Shown here: positions 33,370 through 40,905 of the stretch, piece after piece | Position numbering within the stretch: position 1 is the stretch's first letter | Layout: every line of letters begins with the position of its first letter | From: Gammaproteobacteria bacterium | Lineage (GTDB): Bacteria > Pseudomonadota > Gammaproteobacteria > Chromatiales > Chromatiaceae | DNA: 49,179 nucleotides | Reading direction: 5' to 3' | Assembly: GCA_009908845.1 (NCBI GenBank) | Contig: JAAAOQ010000051.1 | Span: 1 to 49,179 of the forward strand | Translations under genes and position numbers: made by a program | Notes under the pieces: generated by a model | Databases searched by the model: none | What the model was told of the DNA's origin: nothing | The model's input: the letters and a program-made list of their open reading frames with translations, nothing else

Positions 33370-33876
33370 CTAGTATTGGTCCATCGGGCGGAAGGCTGGG
33401 GCCGAAGGATAGCCAGCGCCGCTGTCCGGGGCTTGTCGCGGTTGTGCCTGGCCTGATCCGCCGCGCGCCTCGAGCTGCTCGATGCGTCGCTTCAGGGCCT
33501 CGATCTCCTTGTCTTTCGCATCATCGCTCCGGCTTGGTGCCGATGGCGTGGGGACGGTCTGCGCTGGCGCCGAATAGGCGGGTGCGCCGTAGCCCGGAAC
33601 GGGTGCGCCATAACCCGGAGCGCCATAGCCTGGTGCGCCGTAAGGGGCATAGCCACCATAACCGCCATAGGGGGCATAGCCTGGGGCACCGCCGTACGGG
33701 CCGGGGCCATATGGCCCCCATGGACCTTCGTCGTAATAGTCGTCGTCGCCGCCGCCGAACCAGCGGCCCGGGTTGAACATGTCCCCGAAGCCGATGGCAT
33801 GGACTGTTGGTGCAGCCATGATCAGCACGGCAGCCAGCGTCAGCGTCTTTGTCGGTGGATGCAGCAGTGTTGTCAA
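33370..33876 (-). CDS. Sulfur-globule-type protein with C-terminal coiled coil
   Basis: Purple sulfur bacteria enclose stored sulfur in an envelope of small secreted proteins rich in Gly, Pro, Tyr and Ala. This 168-residue protein has a signal peptide (to about VHA, residue 27), then GFGDMFNPGRWFGGGDDDYYDE followed by many PYG, GYG and GAPGYG repeats (about 50-98), the composition of Sgp proteins. Unlike the short classical ones it continues with a Ser/Pro linker and a charged coiled-coil segment KDKEIEALKRRIEQLEARG (about 121-140). The start is TTG (33876), supported by GGAGGA 7 nt upstream and by the signal peptide it restores. The family call comes from composition and pattern. Confidence 0.75.
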   Translation of the reverse strand: MTTLLHPPTKTLTLAAVLIMAAPTVHAIGFGDMFNPGRWFGGGDDDYYDEGPWGPYGPGPYGGAPGYAPYGGYGGYAPYGAPGYGAPGYGAPVPGYGAPAYSAPAQTVPTPSAPSRSDDAKDKEIEALKRRIEQLEARGGSGQAQPRQAPDSGAGYPSAPAFRPMDQY

Positions 33877-34099
33877 AATGAGATCCTCCGTCCGGATCAG
33901 CGAATGGTTATCGTCTTGCTCGGGTCCTCATCGCCCCTTAGTCGGCCCCTTACTGGGCCCGCCCGCGGGCGCCGGCCTCGCCGGCGGGAGCATACTACAG
34001 CGGCTCGCCAATGAGGCGTTGATCGGCTTCGAGACGATTGGCGCCTGGCTGGTCGCAAGATCTGGCATGCGCTGTCAGGCGCGTTCTCATTTTGGCTCC

Positions 34100-35029
34100 C
34101 TAGTGCTCGTGAGCGATCTCGTGCCCATGGCTGTGATGGTGACCATGATGGTGGTGCACAGGGTCGTGGTGCGCATGATGACCGGTGCCTGCGGCGGGAG
34201 ATTCCGATAAAGCGGCGGCGTGGAGTCTCGCGCCATCGGGCTGCAGGCTTGGGTGGGCGGTCAGGCCCGCCGCAAGGCGTTCGCGCTGAGTTGCGACCTC
34301 GTTGCGAAGCCAATCGAGCCATGGGGAGAGCTGTTCGTGGCCGGCACGGACGGCGACCTGCTCAAACGGAACCGTGCTGGCGAGATTGCGCAGGTAGTGC
34401 TCGGCGCGGCCGGGGTCGAAGTCATCTAACACTGGTAGCAGATCGGCCTTGCTCAGCAGTACGAGGTCGGCCGCGCGAAACATGACCGGATACTTGGCCG
34501 GCTTGTCGTCTCCTTCCGGCACCGACAGCAGCGTCACATTACGATGCTGACCGAGGTCGAAGCTGGCCGGGCAGACGAGGTTGCCAACATTCTCGATGAA
34601 TAGGACGTCGATCTCATCGAGGTCGAGCTGATGCAGCGCGTCATGGACCATGTGCGCATCGAGATGGCAGGCGCTGCCGGTTGCGATCTGAATGGCCGGG
34701 ACCTGCTTCGCGCGGATGCGCTCGGCGTCGTTCTCGGTCTCCAGGTCCCCCTCGACCACTGCGATACGGAGCTCTCCCCGCAACGCTTCGATGGTGGCTT
34801 CGAGCAGGCTCGTCTTTCCGGCCCCAGGTGACGACATCAGGTTCAGCGCGAGGGTGCCGTGGCGGTCGAAATGCTCCCGATTGTGCGTCGCCTGATGGTC
34901 ATTCTCGCTGAGGAGGCTGCTGAGCACCTCCACCGCCGCGCGTCCATCGGCGGTCTGGGCGTGCTTGCCGTCGGCGCGCACCAAGTGCTCGTTGCCCGGA
35001 GTGATGTTACAGCCGCAGGTATCGCACAT
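34100..35029 (-). CDS. hypB: Hydrogenase nickel incorporation GTPase HypB with C-terminal His-rich tail
   Basis: HypB is the GTPase that, with HypA, delivers nickel to [NiFe] hydrogenase. The 309-residue protein begins with the high-affinity nickel site MCDTCGC. It has a P-loop SSPGAGKTSL (about 66-75), the metal/dimer residues Cys121-His122 and Cys153, EGDLETENDAERI and LLSKADLLPVLD. Residues 283-309 hold 15 histidines in 27 positions. His-rich stretches in HypB normally follow the N-terminal Cys motif, so a C-terminal one is unusual and may store nickel. ATG 35029 (GGAG upstream) was chosen because the protein family starts there. hypA lies 131 bp upstream on the same strand. Confidence 0.94.
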   Translation of the reverse strand: MCDTCGCNITPGNEHLVRADGKHAQTADGRAAVEVLSSLLSENDHQATHNREHFDRHGTLALNLMSSPGAGKTSLLEATIEALRGELRIAVVEGDLETENDAERIRAKQVPAIQIATGSACHLDAHMVHDALHQLDLDEIDVLFIENVGNLVCPASFDLGQHRNVTLLSVPEGDDKPAKYPVMFRAADLVLLSKADLLPVLDDFDPGRAEHYLRNLASTVPFEQVAVRAGHEQLSPWLDWLRNEVATQRERLAAGLTAHPSLQPDGARLHAAALSESPAAGTGHHAHHDPVHHHHGHHHSHGHEIAHEH

Positions 35030-35160
35030 GACAATCTCCAGTCGGATCAGGGTGTTCGGGCGCGGTTCCCGCGCGTGAAGGTCAACTATAGCAGTGCGGC
35101 ACCCAGCCGGCACAATGGGTTTGGCCATCGTGGGTGCGGTCCGGTTGCTGGCTTCGACAC

Positions 35161-35538
35161 TCACTTCGAGCCGGCTTGGGTTTCGGTCTCTTCGGGTACG
35201 CTCATCTCAAGGCTCGCGAGCAGCATCTCGTCGCCGCTGGTCAGTCTGGTATGGTGGCTTCCGCAGTCTCTGCACAGCAGCCGATTGGGGCTCGCGTCGG
35301 TCTCGGCGCCGCAATCGACGCAGTGCACCCGCACCGGCGACGGCTCGACCTCGATCTCGGCCTCGGCCGCGATGGTGCCGGCCGCTGCGATCGGATAGGC
35401 GTTGAGCAGCAGCGGCGCCTCAACACCCGAGAGCGGTCCGATCCGCAGCCGGATGCGTTCTACCCGCTCGGCACCGTGGTCTTGAGCGATGCGCTTGACC
35501 TGATCGAGCAATGACAGGCAGACAGAAAGCTCATGCAT
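35161..35538 (-). CDS. hypA: Hydrogenase nickel incorporation protein HypA
   Basis: HypA is the zinc- and nickel-binding partner of HypB. The 125-residue protein starts MHELSVCLSLLDQV (the N-terminal Met-His-Glu binds nickel) and has the zinc-binding pairs CVDCG (Cys73, Cys76) and CRDCG (Cys89, Cys92). The frame extends upstream to 35574 without support. The C-terminal ten residues after MSVPE are an extra polar tail. No hydrogenase structural or other hyp genes are visible in the window. Confidence 0.95.
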   Translation of the reverse strand: MHELSVCLSLLDQVKRIAQDHGAERVERIRLRIGPLSGVEAPLLLNAYPIAAAGTIAAEAEIEVEPSPVRVHCVDCGAETDASPNRLLCRDCGSHHTRLTSGDEMLLASLEMSVPEETETQAGSK

Positions 35539-35676
35539 CCTGCGCATCCCCCGTGGGCGGAAGCGGGTCGGCAACGAGAATCAGGCAAAAAGCTAGACGT
35601 GTGGGATGCTGCTGGTTTATCATGGCAAGCTTAGTTTGGTTTTTGTGCTGGCAATGAGCATTCTCACCAGGCTGCC

Positions 35677-35752
35677 GGGCCGTTAGCTCAGCTGGTAGAG
35701 CAGGGGACTCTTAATCCCTTGGTCCGGGGTTCGAATCCCTGACGGCCCACCA
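35677..35752 (+). tRNA. tRNA-Lys (anticodon CUU)
   Basis: A 76-nt cloverleaf including an encoded CCA: acceptor stem GGGCCGT pairs with ACGGCCC. The D arm holds AGCTCAGCTGGTAGAGC, the anticodon stem GGGGA/TCCCT carries the loop CTCTTAA (anticodon CTT, reading AAG), and the T arm has GGTTCGAATCC. A strong intrinsic terminator follows 7 nt later. Confidence 0.96.
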
Positions 35753-35759
35753 ATGATCG

Positions 35760-35794
35760 AAGGCTTGCGAGCGAATCCGCCGCAAGCCTTTTTT
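35760..35794 (+). terminator. Intrinsic terminator of tRNA-Lys
   Basis: AAGGCTTGCG (35760-35769) pairs with CGCAAGCCTT (35781-35790) around an 11-nt loop, and a run of six T is completed at 35794. This is a typical rho-independent terminator directly after the tRNA gene. Confidence 0.9.
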
Positions 35795-36139
35795 GTTTTG
35801 GCAGTCTTTGGGATCAGCTGGACGCTTGCGAGGGCACGCGGGCTAGAGTCTGGCTCAGGGGCCTGCTCTCGGGCAAGCCCAGTGCGTTTTCCAGGCGCCA
35901 GCACCTCCAAGACCCTGCGCTTGTTACCGTGAATCACGTGGAACGCATCGTCCGGGGGTGGCGCCGGGCCATGAACGTTAGCCACGATGAGCGGTCGCTG
36001 GCGATGCTCTTGCCGCCATCGCGGAGAGGAGGGCCTCTGAGCGCCGAAACGACCAATCTGTAAACCGTTGGCGCGCCCGCCTCGGATACCGAGAGGTCGG
36101 CGGCGGCCGTTGATGAGAACGGTAGAAGCGAGGAGGGGA
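35795..36139. other. 345-bp spacer between two tRNA genes
   Basis: It lies between the tRNA-Lys terminator and the 3' end of the oppositely oriented tRNA-Glu. Frames that cross it on the minus strand are carried by tRNA sequence or have no recognisable content. No IS, integrase or attachment-site duplication of the tRNA ends was seen. Confidence 0.5.
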
Positions 36140-36214
36140 TGGCGCTCCCTAGGGGATTCGAACCCCTGTTACCGGCGTGAGAGGCCGACGTCCTAACCAC
36201 TAGACGAAGGGAGC
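36140..36214 (-). tRNA. tRNA-Glu (anticodon CUC)
   Basis: On the minus strand the acceptor stem GCTCCCT pairs with AGGGAGC, followed by G and an encoded CCA. The D arm reads CGTCTAGTGGTTAGGACG. The anticodon stem TCGGC/GCCGG carries the loop CTCTCAC (anticodon CTC, reading GAG), and the T arm has GGTTCGAATCC. It closely resembles enterobacterial tRNA-Glu outside the anticodon. Confidence 0.95.
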
Positions 36215-36237
36215 GGAAGTGTCGTGGCGAATCGCGT

Positions 36238-36265
36238 ATTATACGCAGGTCGCCGGCTCGCTCAA
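36238..36265 (-). promoter_or_regulatory. Sigma-70-type promoter of tRNA-Glu
   Basis: Read on the minus strand, TATAAT (36243-36238) is a perfect -10 hexamer. TTGAGC (36265-36260) stands 16 nt upstream as -35. The expected transcription start is about 15-18 nt ahead of the tRNA 5' end at 36214. Confidence 0.7.
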
Positions 36266-36478
36266 GCCTTTGTGTCGAGGGCGCCGTGCCCAAACCTTGA
36301 GTGATCGTCGTCGGCGCTGGTATCGGCGCAGGTATGCCGGCATTGAACCGGGTCGCGTGCGCTTCACAGCCGCGATGCGCGGGCTTGTCCCGCTTCGTTC
36401 TGGCTGAGGTCGGGGCCCGCGTCGTCTGAGCGCGCCCGCTACTGCCCACCCTTAAACCTTGTAGGAACACGAGCCCGT

Positions 36479-37882
36479 TTGCCCTCCGCATCTCTCCCCG
36501 AGCCGCTGATCGTCCCGCGTCCGGAGCATCCGATCTCGCGTGCCGACATTAGCCCCAACGCGCTGAAGGTCCTCAATCGTCTCAAGCAGGCTGGATTCGA
36601 GGCGTATCTGGTTGGTGGCGGTGTGCGGGACCTGCTGCTCGGCCATGAGCCGAAGGACTTTGACATCGCAACCAACGCGACCCCCGAAGAGGTCCGGGCG
36701 GTCTTCCGGAACTGCCGTCTGATCGGGCGGCGATTCCGGTTGGCGCATGTCTTTTTTGGCCGCGAGATCGTCGAGGTTGCAACCTTCCGCGGAAGCGGTG
36801 CCGACGGCGAAGGCGAGGCGCAGGTGCTCGAGAACGGGATGATCTTGCGCGACAACGTCTACGGCAGCATCACCGAGGACGCACTGCGCCGAGATTTCAC
36901 CGTGAACGCGCTCTACTACAACATCGCCGATTTCTCGGTGGTGGACTACGCGGGCGGGTTATCGGACATCGAGGCAGGCCGGTTGCGGTTGATCGGCGAT
37001 GATCCGGTGGCGCGCTATCGCGAGGACCCTGTACGCATGCTCCGGGCGGTGCGCTTTGCCTGCAAGCTCGGATTCATCATCGAGCCCGACTGCGCCGAGC
37101 CGATTCGCGGTCTGGCCCATCTGCTCGGTGAGATCTCGCCGGCGCGGCTGTTCGATGAAACCTTGAAGCTGTTCCACAGCGGGTATGCGCTGCACGCATT
37201 CGAGAAGCTTCGGCACTTCGACCTGTTCGTGCAGCTGTTCCCGGCGACTGATGCCTGTTTGGAACGCGAGGATCACGCTTTCCCAATCACCTTCGTCAGT
37301 CGCGGCCTCGACAACACCGACAAGCGTATCCTCGAGGGTAAGCCGGTCGCGCCTGCGTTCCTGTTCGCGGTGCTGCTCTGGGAGCCGGTTCGGATTCGGT
37401 ATCAGGAACTACTGGCCGAGGGCACCCCTTCGGCTGAGGCGATGGCGCTGGCATCGCACGAGATCGCATCCGCCCAGCAGCGGCGGGTGGCGATCCAGAA
37501 GCGTTTCGCGCTGCCGATGCGCGAGATCTGGGCGTTACAGCCGAGGCTGGAGCGACGGCAGGGCAAGCGCCCGTTGGCACTGCTGGGGCACCCGCGTTTT
37601 CGTGCCGCCTATGACTTCCTGCTGTTGCGGGCCGAGGCGGGCGAGACCGACTCGGAGCTTGCACAATGGTGGACACGTTTCCAGTCCGTCGATGCGGCCG
37701 AGCGCGCACGGATGCTCGGCAGCTCGCCGCAGCGCAAGCGCAAGCGTCGTAAGCGCAAACCGAAGTCAGCCGTGGCGGGAACGAACAGCGGATCGGGCAA
37801 TGGGGGCGCCAATTCCGACGCCGCCTCGAGCGCTGATCGGCCGGCGTCGACGGCCGCCAAGGCGGGTCGTGGCGATGAGTGA
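36479..37882 (+). CDS. pcnB: Poly(A) polymerase I
   Basis: PcnB adds 3' poly(A) tails that promote RNA decay. The 467-residue protein belongs to the class II nucleotidyltransferases: AYLVGGGVRDLLLGHEPKDFDIATNA holds the catalytic Asp pair, followed by RRFRLAHV, RRDFTVNALYYN and YREDPVRMLRAVRFACKLGF. The C-terminus has a highly basic stretch (QRKRKRRKRKPKS) and a polar tail, as usual for PcnB rather than for CCA-adding enzyme. The start appears to be TTG at 36479, with AGGAA 13 nt upstream; no better ATG exists in frame nearby. It overlaps folK by 8 nt. Confidence 0.94.
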   Translation: MPSASLPEPLIVPRPEHPISRADISPNALKVLNRLKQAGFEAYLVGGGVRDLLLGHEPKDFDIATNATPEEVRAVFRNCRLIGRRFRLAHVFFGREIVEVATFRGSGADGEGEAQVLENGMILRDNVYGSITEDALRRDFTVNALYYNIADFSVVDYAGGLSDIEAGRLRLIGDDPVARYREDPVRMLRAVRFACKLGFIIEPDCAEPIRGLAHLLGEISPARLFDETLKLFHSGYALHAFEKLRHFDLFVQLFPATDACLEREDHAFPITFVSRGLDNTDKRILEGKPVAPAFLFAVLLWEPVRIRYQELLAEGTPSAEAMALASHEIASAQQRRVAIQKRFALPMREIWALQPRLERRQGKRPLALLGHPRFRAAYDFLLLRAEAGETDSELAQWWTRFQSVDAAERARMLGSSPQRKRKRRKRKPKSAVAGTNSGSGNGGANSDAASSADRPASTAAKAGRGDE

Positions 37883-38465
37883 GCGGATGAGCCTGGACCG
37901 GGAGACTTGGGTACCGGTCTACATCGGCCTCGGCGCCAACCTCGATGATCCGCGGCAGCAGGTCGAGCGGGCGCTCAGCGAGCTGCAGGCGCTGCCGCAG
38001 AGTCGTCTCGCGGCGATCTCGCGGCGCTACAGGACGGCGCCGGTCGGCCCTAAGGACCAGCCAGACTTCGTCAATGCGGTCGCGCGGGTGGACACCCTGC
38101 TCGACCCGATGACGCTCTTGGCGCTGCTCCAGCGCATCGAGCGCCGGCACGGCCGCATCCGTAACGGCCGGCGCTGGGGACCGCGCACGCTCGATCTGGA
38201 CGTCCTGTTGTTCGGTGATCAGGTGCTCGATGAGCCTCGGCTGTGCATCCCGCACCCGCAGATGCACAGCCGCGCGTTCGTGCTCGTCCCGTTGGCCGAT
38301 ATCGCCTCAGCTGAGCTGATGGTGCCCGGCCGCGGTCGCCTAGGCGATCTCCTCGACCAAGTCGCCGAGTCCGCGCGAACGATGGTGCCGCTGCAGGTTG
38401 CCGAGGAGGATGAGCTCGCTGCGGCTGAGCCTGATGCGCCGCTCAAGCGCTCATCCTTGCCGTAA
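37875..38465 (+). CDS. folK: 6-hydroxymethyl-7,8-dihydropterin pyrophosphokinase FolK
   Basis: FolK transfers pyrophosphate from ATP to hydroxymethyldihydropterin in folate synthesis. The 196-residue protein contains the family marks YIGLGANLDDP, YRTAPVG, DQPDFVNAVARV and WGPRTLDLDVLLFGD, followed by IPHPQMHSRAFVL. The ATG at 37875 overlaps the pcnB end by 8 nt; another ATG four codons later is possible. The frame is open far upstream inside pcnB, without meaning. The pcnB-folK-panB-panC-panD order is common in gammaproteobacteria. Confidence 0.95.
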   Translation: MSERMSLDRETWVPVYIGLGANLDDPRQQVERALSELQALPQSRLAAISRRYRTAPVGPKDQPDFVNAVARVDTLLDPMTLLALLQRIERRHGRIRNGRRWGPRTLDLDVLLFGDQVLDEPRLCIPHPQMHSRAFVLVPLADIASAELMVPGRGRLGDLLDQVAESARTMVPLQVAEEDELAAAEPDAPLKRSSLP

Positions 38466-38528
38466 TCGTATCGCGCGCCAGCAGGCCCGCGGATCTTGCT
38501 TCAGCCCGCCTGAGCCAAACGATCACCC

Positions 38529-39341
38529 ATGTCGAACGCTACCATCACCACCGCGAGCCTGATGGCGCTGAAGCAGCGCCGCGAGCCGATCGCCTCTTTA
38601 ACCTGCTATGACGCCGCCTTCGCCCAACTGCTCGAGCGGGCCGGCGTCGAGGTGCTCCTTGTTGGCGATTCGCTTGGGATGGTGATCCAGGGGCGGCCGA
38701 CCACGCTGGGCGTCACATTGGATCAGATGGTCTACCACACCGGCTGTGTCAGCCGCGCTGCGATACGCAGCCTGGTCATTGCTGATATGCCCTTCATGAG
38801 CTATGCGACGACCGAGCGTGCGGTCGAGACCGCTGCGCGCCTGATGGGCGAAGGCGGTGCGGCGATGGTGAAGCTCGAGGGGGGGGCCTGGCTCGCCGAG
38901 ACGGTGGCACAGCTGGCCCGCTCTGGCGCGCCGGTCTGCGCCCATCTCGGGCTGCTGCCGCAGTCGGTCCATCAACTCGGCGGCTATCGGGTGCAGGGAC
39001 GCGACCCCGACGGCGCGGAGCGCATCCGCAGTGATGCGCTCGCGCTGCAGGAAGCGGGCGCCTCGCTGCTGGTGCTGGAATGCGTGCCGAGCGCACTGGC
39101 TGACTCCCTTGCGCAGACATTGCAGATCCCGGTCATCGGGATCGGTGCGGGTAACCGCTGTGACGGGCAGGTGCTGGTCCTGCACGACATGCTCGGGCTG
39201 ACCCCGGGGCGGGCGCCGCGTTTCAGCAAGGATTTCGTTGCCGAGGTGGGTGCCGGGACAGGATTCGCAGTCGCTGTCGAGGCCTATGTCAGCGCGGTCA
39301 AAGACAGGTCATTCCCGGCCTCCGAGCAAACCCTCGCATAG
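38529..39341 (+). CDS. panB: 3-methyl-2-oxobutanoate hydroxymethyltransferase PanB
   Basis: PanB makes ketopantoate from alpha-ketoisovalerate and methylene-tetrahydrofolate, the first committed step of pantothenate synthesis. The 270-residue protein has ASLTCYDAAFAQLLERAGVEVLLVGDSLGMV (metal-binding Asp), VIADMPFMSY, the GGAAMVKLEGG segment, CAHLGLLPQSVH and VIGIGAGNRCDGQVLVLHD. It lies 63 nt after folK and 30 nt before panC. No strong ribosome-binding site is seen. Confidence 0.97.
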   Translation: MSNATITTASLMALKQRREPIASLTCYDAAFAQLLERAGVEVLLVGDSLGMVIQGRPTTLGVTLDQMVYHTGCVSRAAIRSLVIADMPFMSYATTERAVETAARLMGEGGAAMVKLEGGAWLAETVAQLARSGAPVCAHLGLLPQSVHQLGGYRVQGRDPDGAERIRSDALALQEAGASLLVLECVPSALADSLAQTLQIPVIGIGAGNRCDGQVLVLHDMLGLTPGRAPRFSKDFVAEVGAGTGFAVAVEAYVSAVKDRSFPASEQTLA

Positions 39342-39371
39342 GTCAGGGCCTGAGGTTCGGGGGGGCAGTCG

Positions 39372-40247
39372 ATGGAGCGTGTCGAGCATGTGCGGGAGCT
39401 GCGTGAGCGGCGGGCGGCCTGGCGCCGCGCCGGGCAGCGGGTCGCGCTAGTGCCGACCATGGGTAACCTGCACGCGGGCCATCTCGCTCTGATCAGCGAG
39501 GCGGCGCGCTATGCTGGCCGGGTGGTTGCGACCGTGTTCGTCAACCCGCTGCAGTTCGGTGCTGGCGAGGACTTTGCGGCCTATCCGCGTACCCTGGAGC
39601 GTGATGCGAGGATGCTGCGCGAAGCGGGCTGCGACCTGCTGTTCGCGCCTGCCGAGACCGAGGTCTATCCGCGTGGTCGGGATGGTCAGACCTTCGTCGA
39701 GGTGCCCGGCCTCTCCGATGACCTTTGCGGTTCGAGCCGGCCTGGACACTTTCGAGGGGTCGCGACGGTCGTCGCCAAGCTCTTCAACATGGTGCAACCG
39801 GAGGTCGCGGTCTTCGGCGAGAAGGACTTTCAACAGTTGCTGGTGATCCGGCGCATGGCGGCCGATCTCGATCTGCCGATCGAGATCGTCGGTGCGCCGA
39901 CCGTGCGCGAAGCCGATGGCCTCGCGATGAGCTCGCGCAACGCCTACTTGAGCACCGCCGAGCGCGCGATCGCGCCGCGCCTCTATCAGACCTTGATCGC
40001 AGCCGCTGCGCAGCTGCGAGCTGGCGCTTCCAGTACTGAGATCGAACAGGAAGGCATGGACGCGCTCTCGGCAGTGGGCTTTGTTCCGGATTATCTCAGT
40101 ATCCGCCGCCGCGCGGACCTTCTACCGCCAGCTGAGCCACCTCGCGACGAAGCCGATCGCGCGTTGATCCTCCTCGCGGCAGCCCGTCTCGGACGCGCCC
40201 GGTTGATCGACAATCTTGCCTGCGACCTCGGTGTGCCAGTTGCATGA
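39372..40247 (+). CDS. panC: Pantothenate synthetase PanC
   Basis: PanC condenses pantoate and beta-alanine with ATP. The 291-residue protein carries the nucleotidyltransferase HxGH motif in VPTMGNLHAGHLALI, TVFVNPLQFG, the RPGHFRGVATVV segment, VFGEKDFQQLLVIRRM and MSSRNAYLS. It follows panB closely and is separated by 253 bp from panD, which makes the beta-alanine it uses. Confidence 0.97.
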   Translation: MERVEHVRELRERRAAWRRAGQRVALVPTMGNLHAGHLALISEAARYAGRVVATVFVNPLQFGAGEDFAAYPRTLERDARMLREAGCDLLFAPAETEVYPRGRDGQTFVEVPGLSDDLCGSSRPGHFRGVATVVAKLFNMVQPEVAVFGEKDFQQLLVIRRMAADLDLPIEIVGAPTVREADGLAMSSRNAYLSTAERAIAPRLYQTLIAAAAQLRAGASSTEIEQEGMDALSAVGFVPDYLSIRRRADLLPPAEPPRDEADRALILLAAARLGRARLIDNLACDLGVPVA

Positions 40248-40500
40248 TGGCCAGTGGATCTGAGACGCTAGAATATATTGCACTGCAGCATAATGGTGTT
40301 CTGAGGGCTTTGGCGCCTTACAGAGGGTGCTGAGACGGCGATGGTCGAGCCGCACCAGATGCTGGTACCGCCCCGGCGCGGATGCCCTTCTCCGGACGCC
40401 TTACTCCGGACCTATCGGTGCGACGCGCCCAGCCACGACGGCCTAGTCGAAGACCGGCTACCGGCGGCGCCTGACTGTTGTTAATCCTGGGAGACGACGA

Positions 40501-40881
40501 ATGCAACTGACGCTGCTCAAATGCAAGCTGCATCGGGTGTGCGTGACGCACGCTGAGCTTGAATATGAGGGTTCTTGCGCGATCGATGAGGAGTTGATGC
40601 GGCAGGCAGGTATCCGTGAGTACGAGCAGCTGCACCTCTACAACCTCGCTAACGGCGAGCGATTCACGACCTATGCGATCCGTGCAGAGGCGGGCTCGCG
40701 GGTGATCTCGATCAACGGCGCTGCGGCGCACAAGGCAAGCCCTGGTGACCGGCTGATCATCTGCTGCTACGCGACGATGACCGAGCAGGAGGCCGTCGCG
40801 TTCGAGCCGACCTTGGTCTACTGCAATGATGCGAACGAGGTCATCCGCGTCGGCCACGCGATTCCGGCTCAGGCGGCTTGA
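40501..40881 (+). CDS. panD: Aspartate 1-decarboxylase PanD
   Basis: PanD is a pyruvoyl enzyme making beta-alanine from aspartate. The 126-residue proenzyme has the self-cleavage site at Gly24-Ser25 (EYEGSCAID), with [14 protein letters not shown] before it. [22 protein letters not shown] and [10 protein letters not shown] follow. GGGAG precedes the ATG. It is 253 bp downstream of panC in the same direction, so it may have its own promoter, and it is convergent with glgA. Confidence 0.97.
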   Translation: MQLTLLKCKLHRVCVTHAELEYEGSCAIDEELMRQAGIREYEQLHLYNLANGERFTTYAIRAEAGSRVISINGAAAHKASPGDRLIICCYATMTEQEAVAFEPTLVYCNDANEVIRVGHAIPAQAA

Positions 40882-40905
40882 GGTGATTGCCGAAACAGAG
40901 ATCGG

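Noticed and set aside
35677..36214. Possible integration site at the tRNA pair
   Set aside because: No integrase, no direct repeat of the tRNA 3' ends and no composition change was seen, so a genomic island is not supported.
35683..36491. Minus-strand frames crossing the two tRNA genes (with IRTPDQG and SNPLGSAI-type ends)
   Set aside because: These peptides are well-known artefacts of translating tRNA genes and are not proteins.
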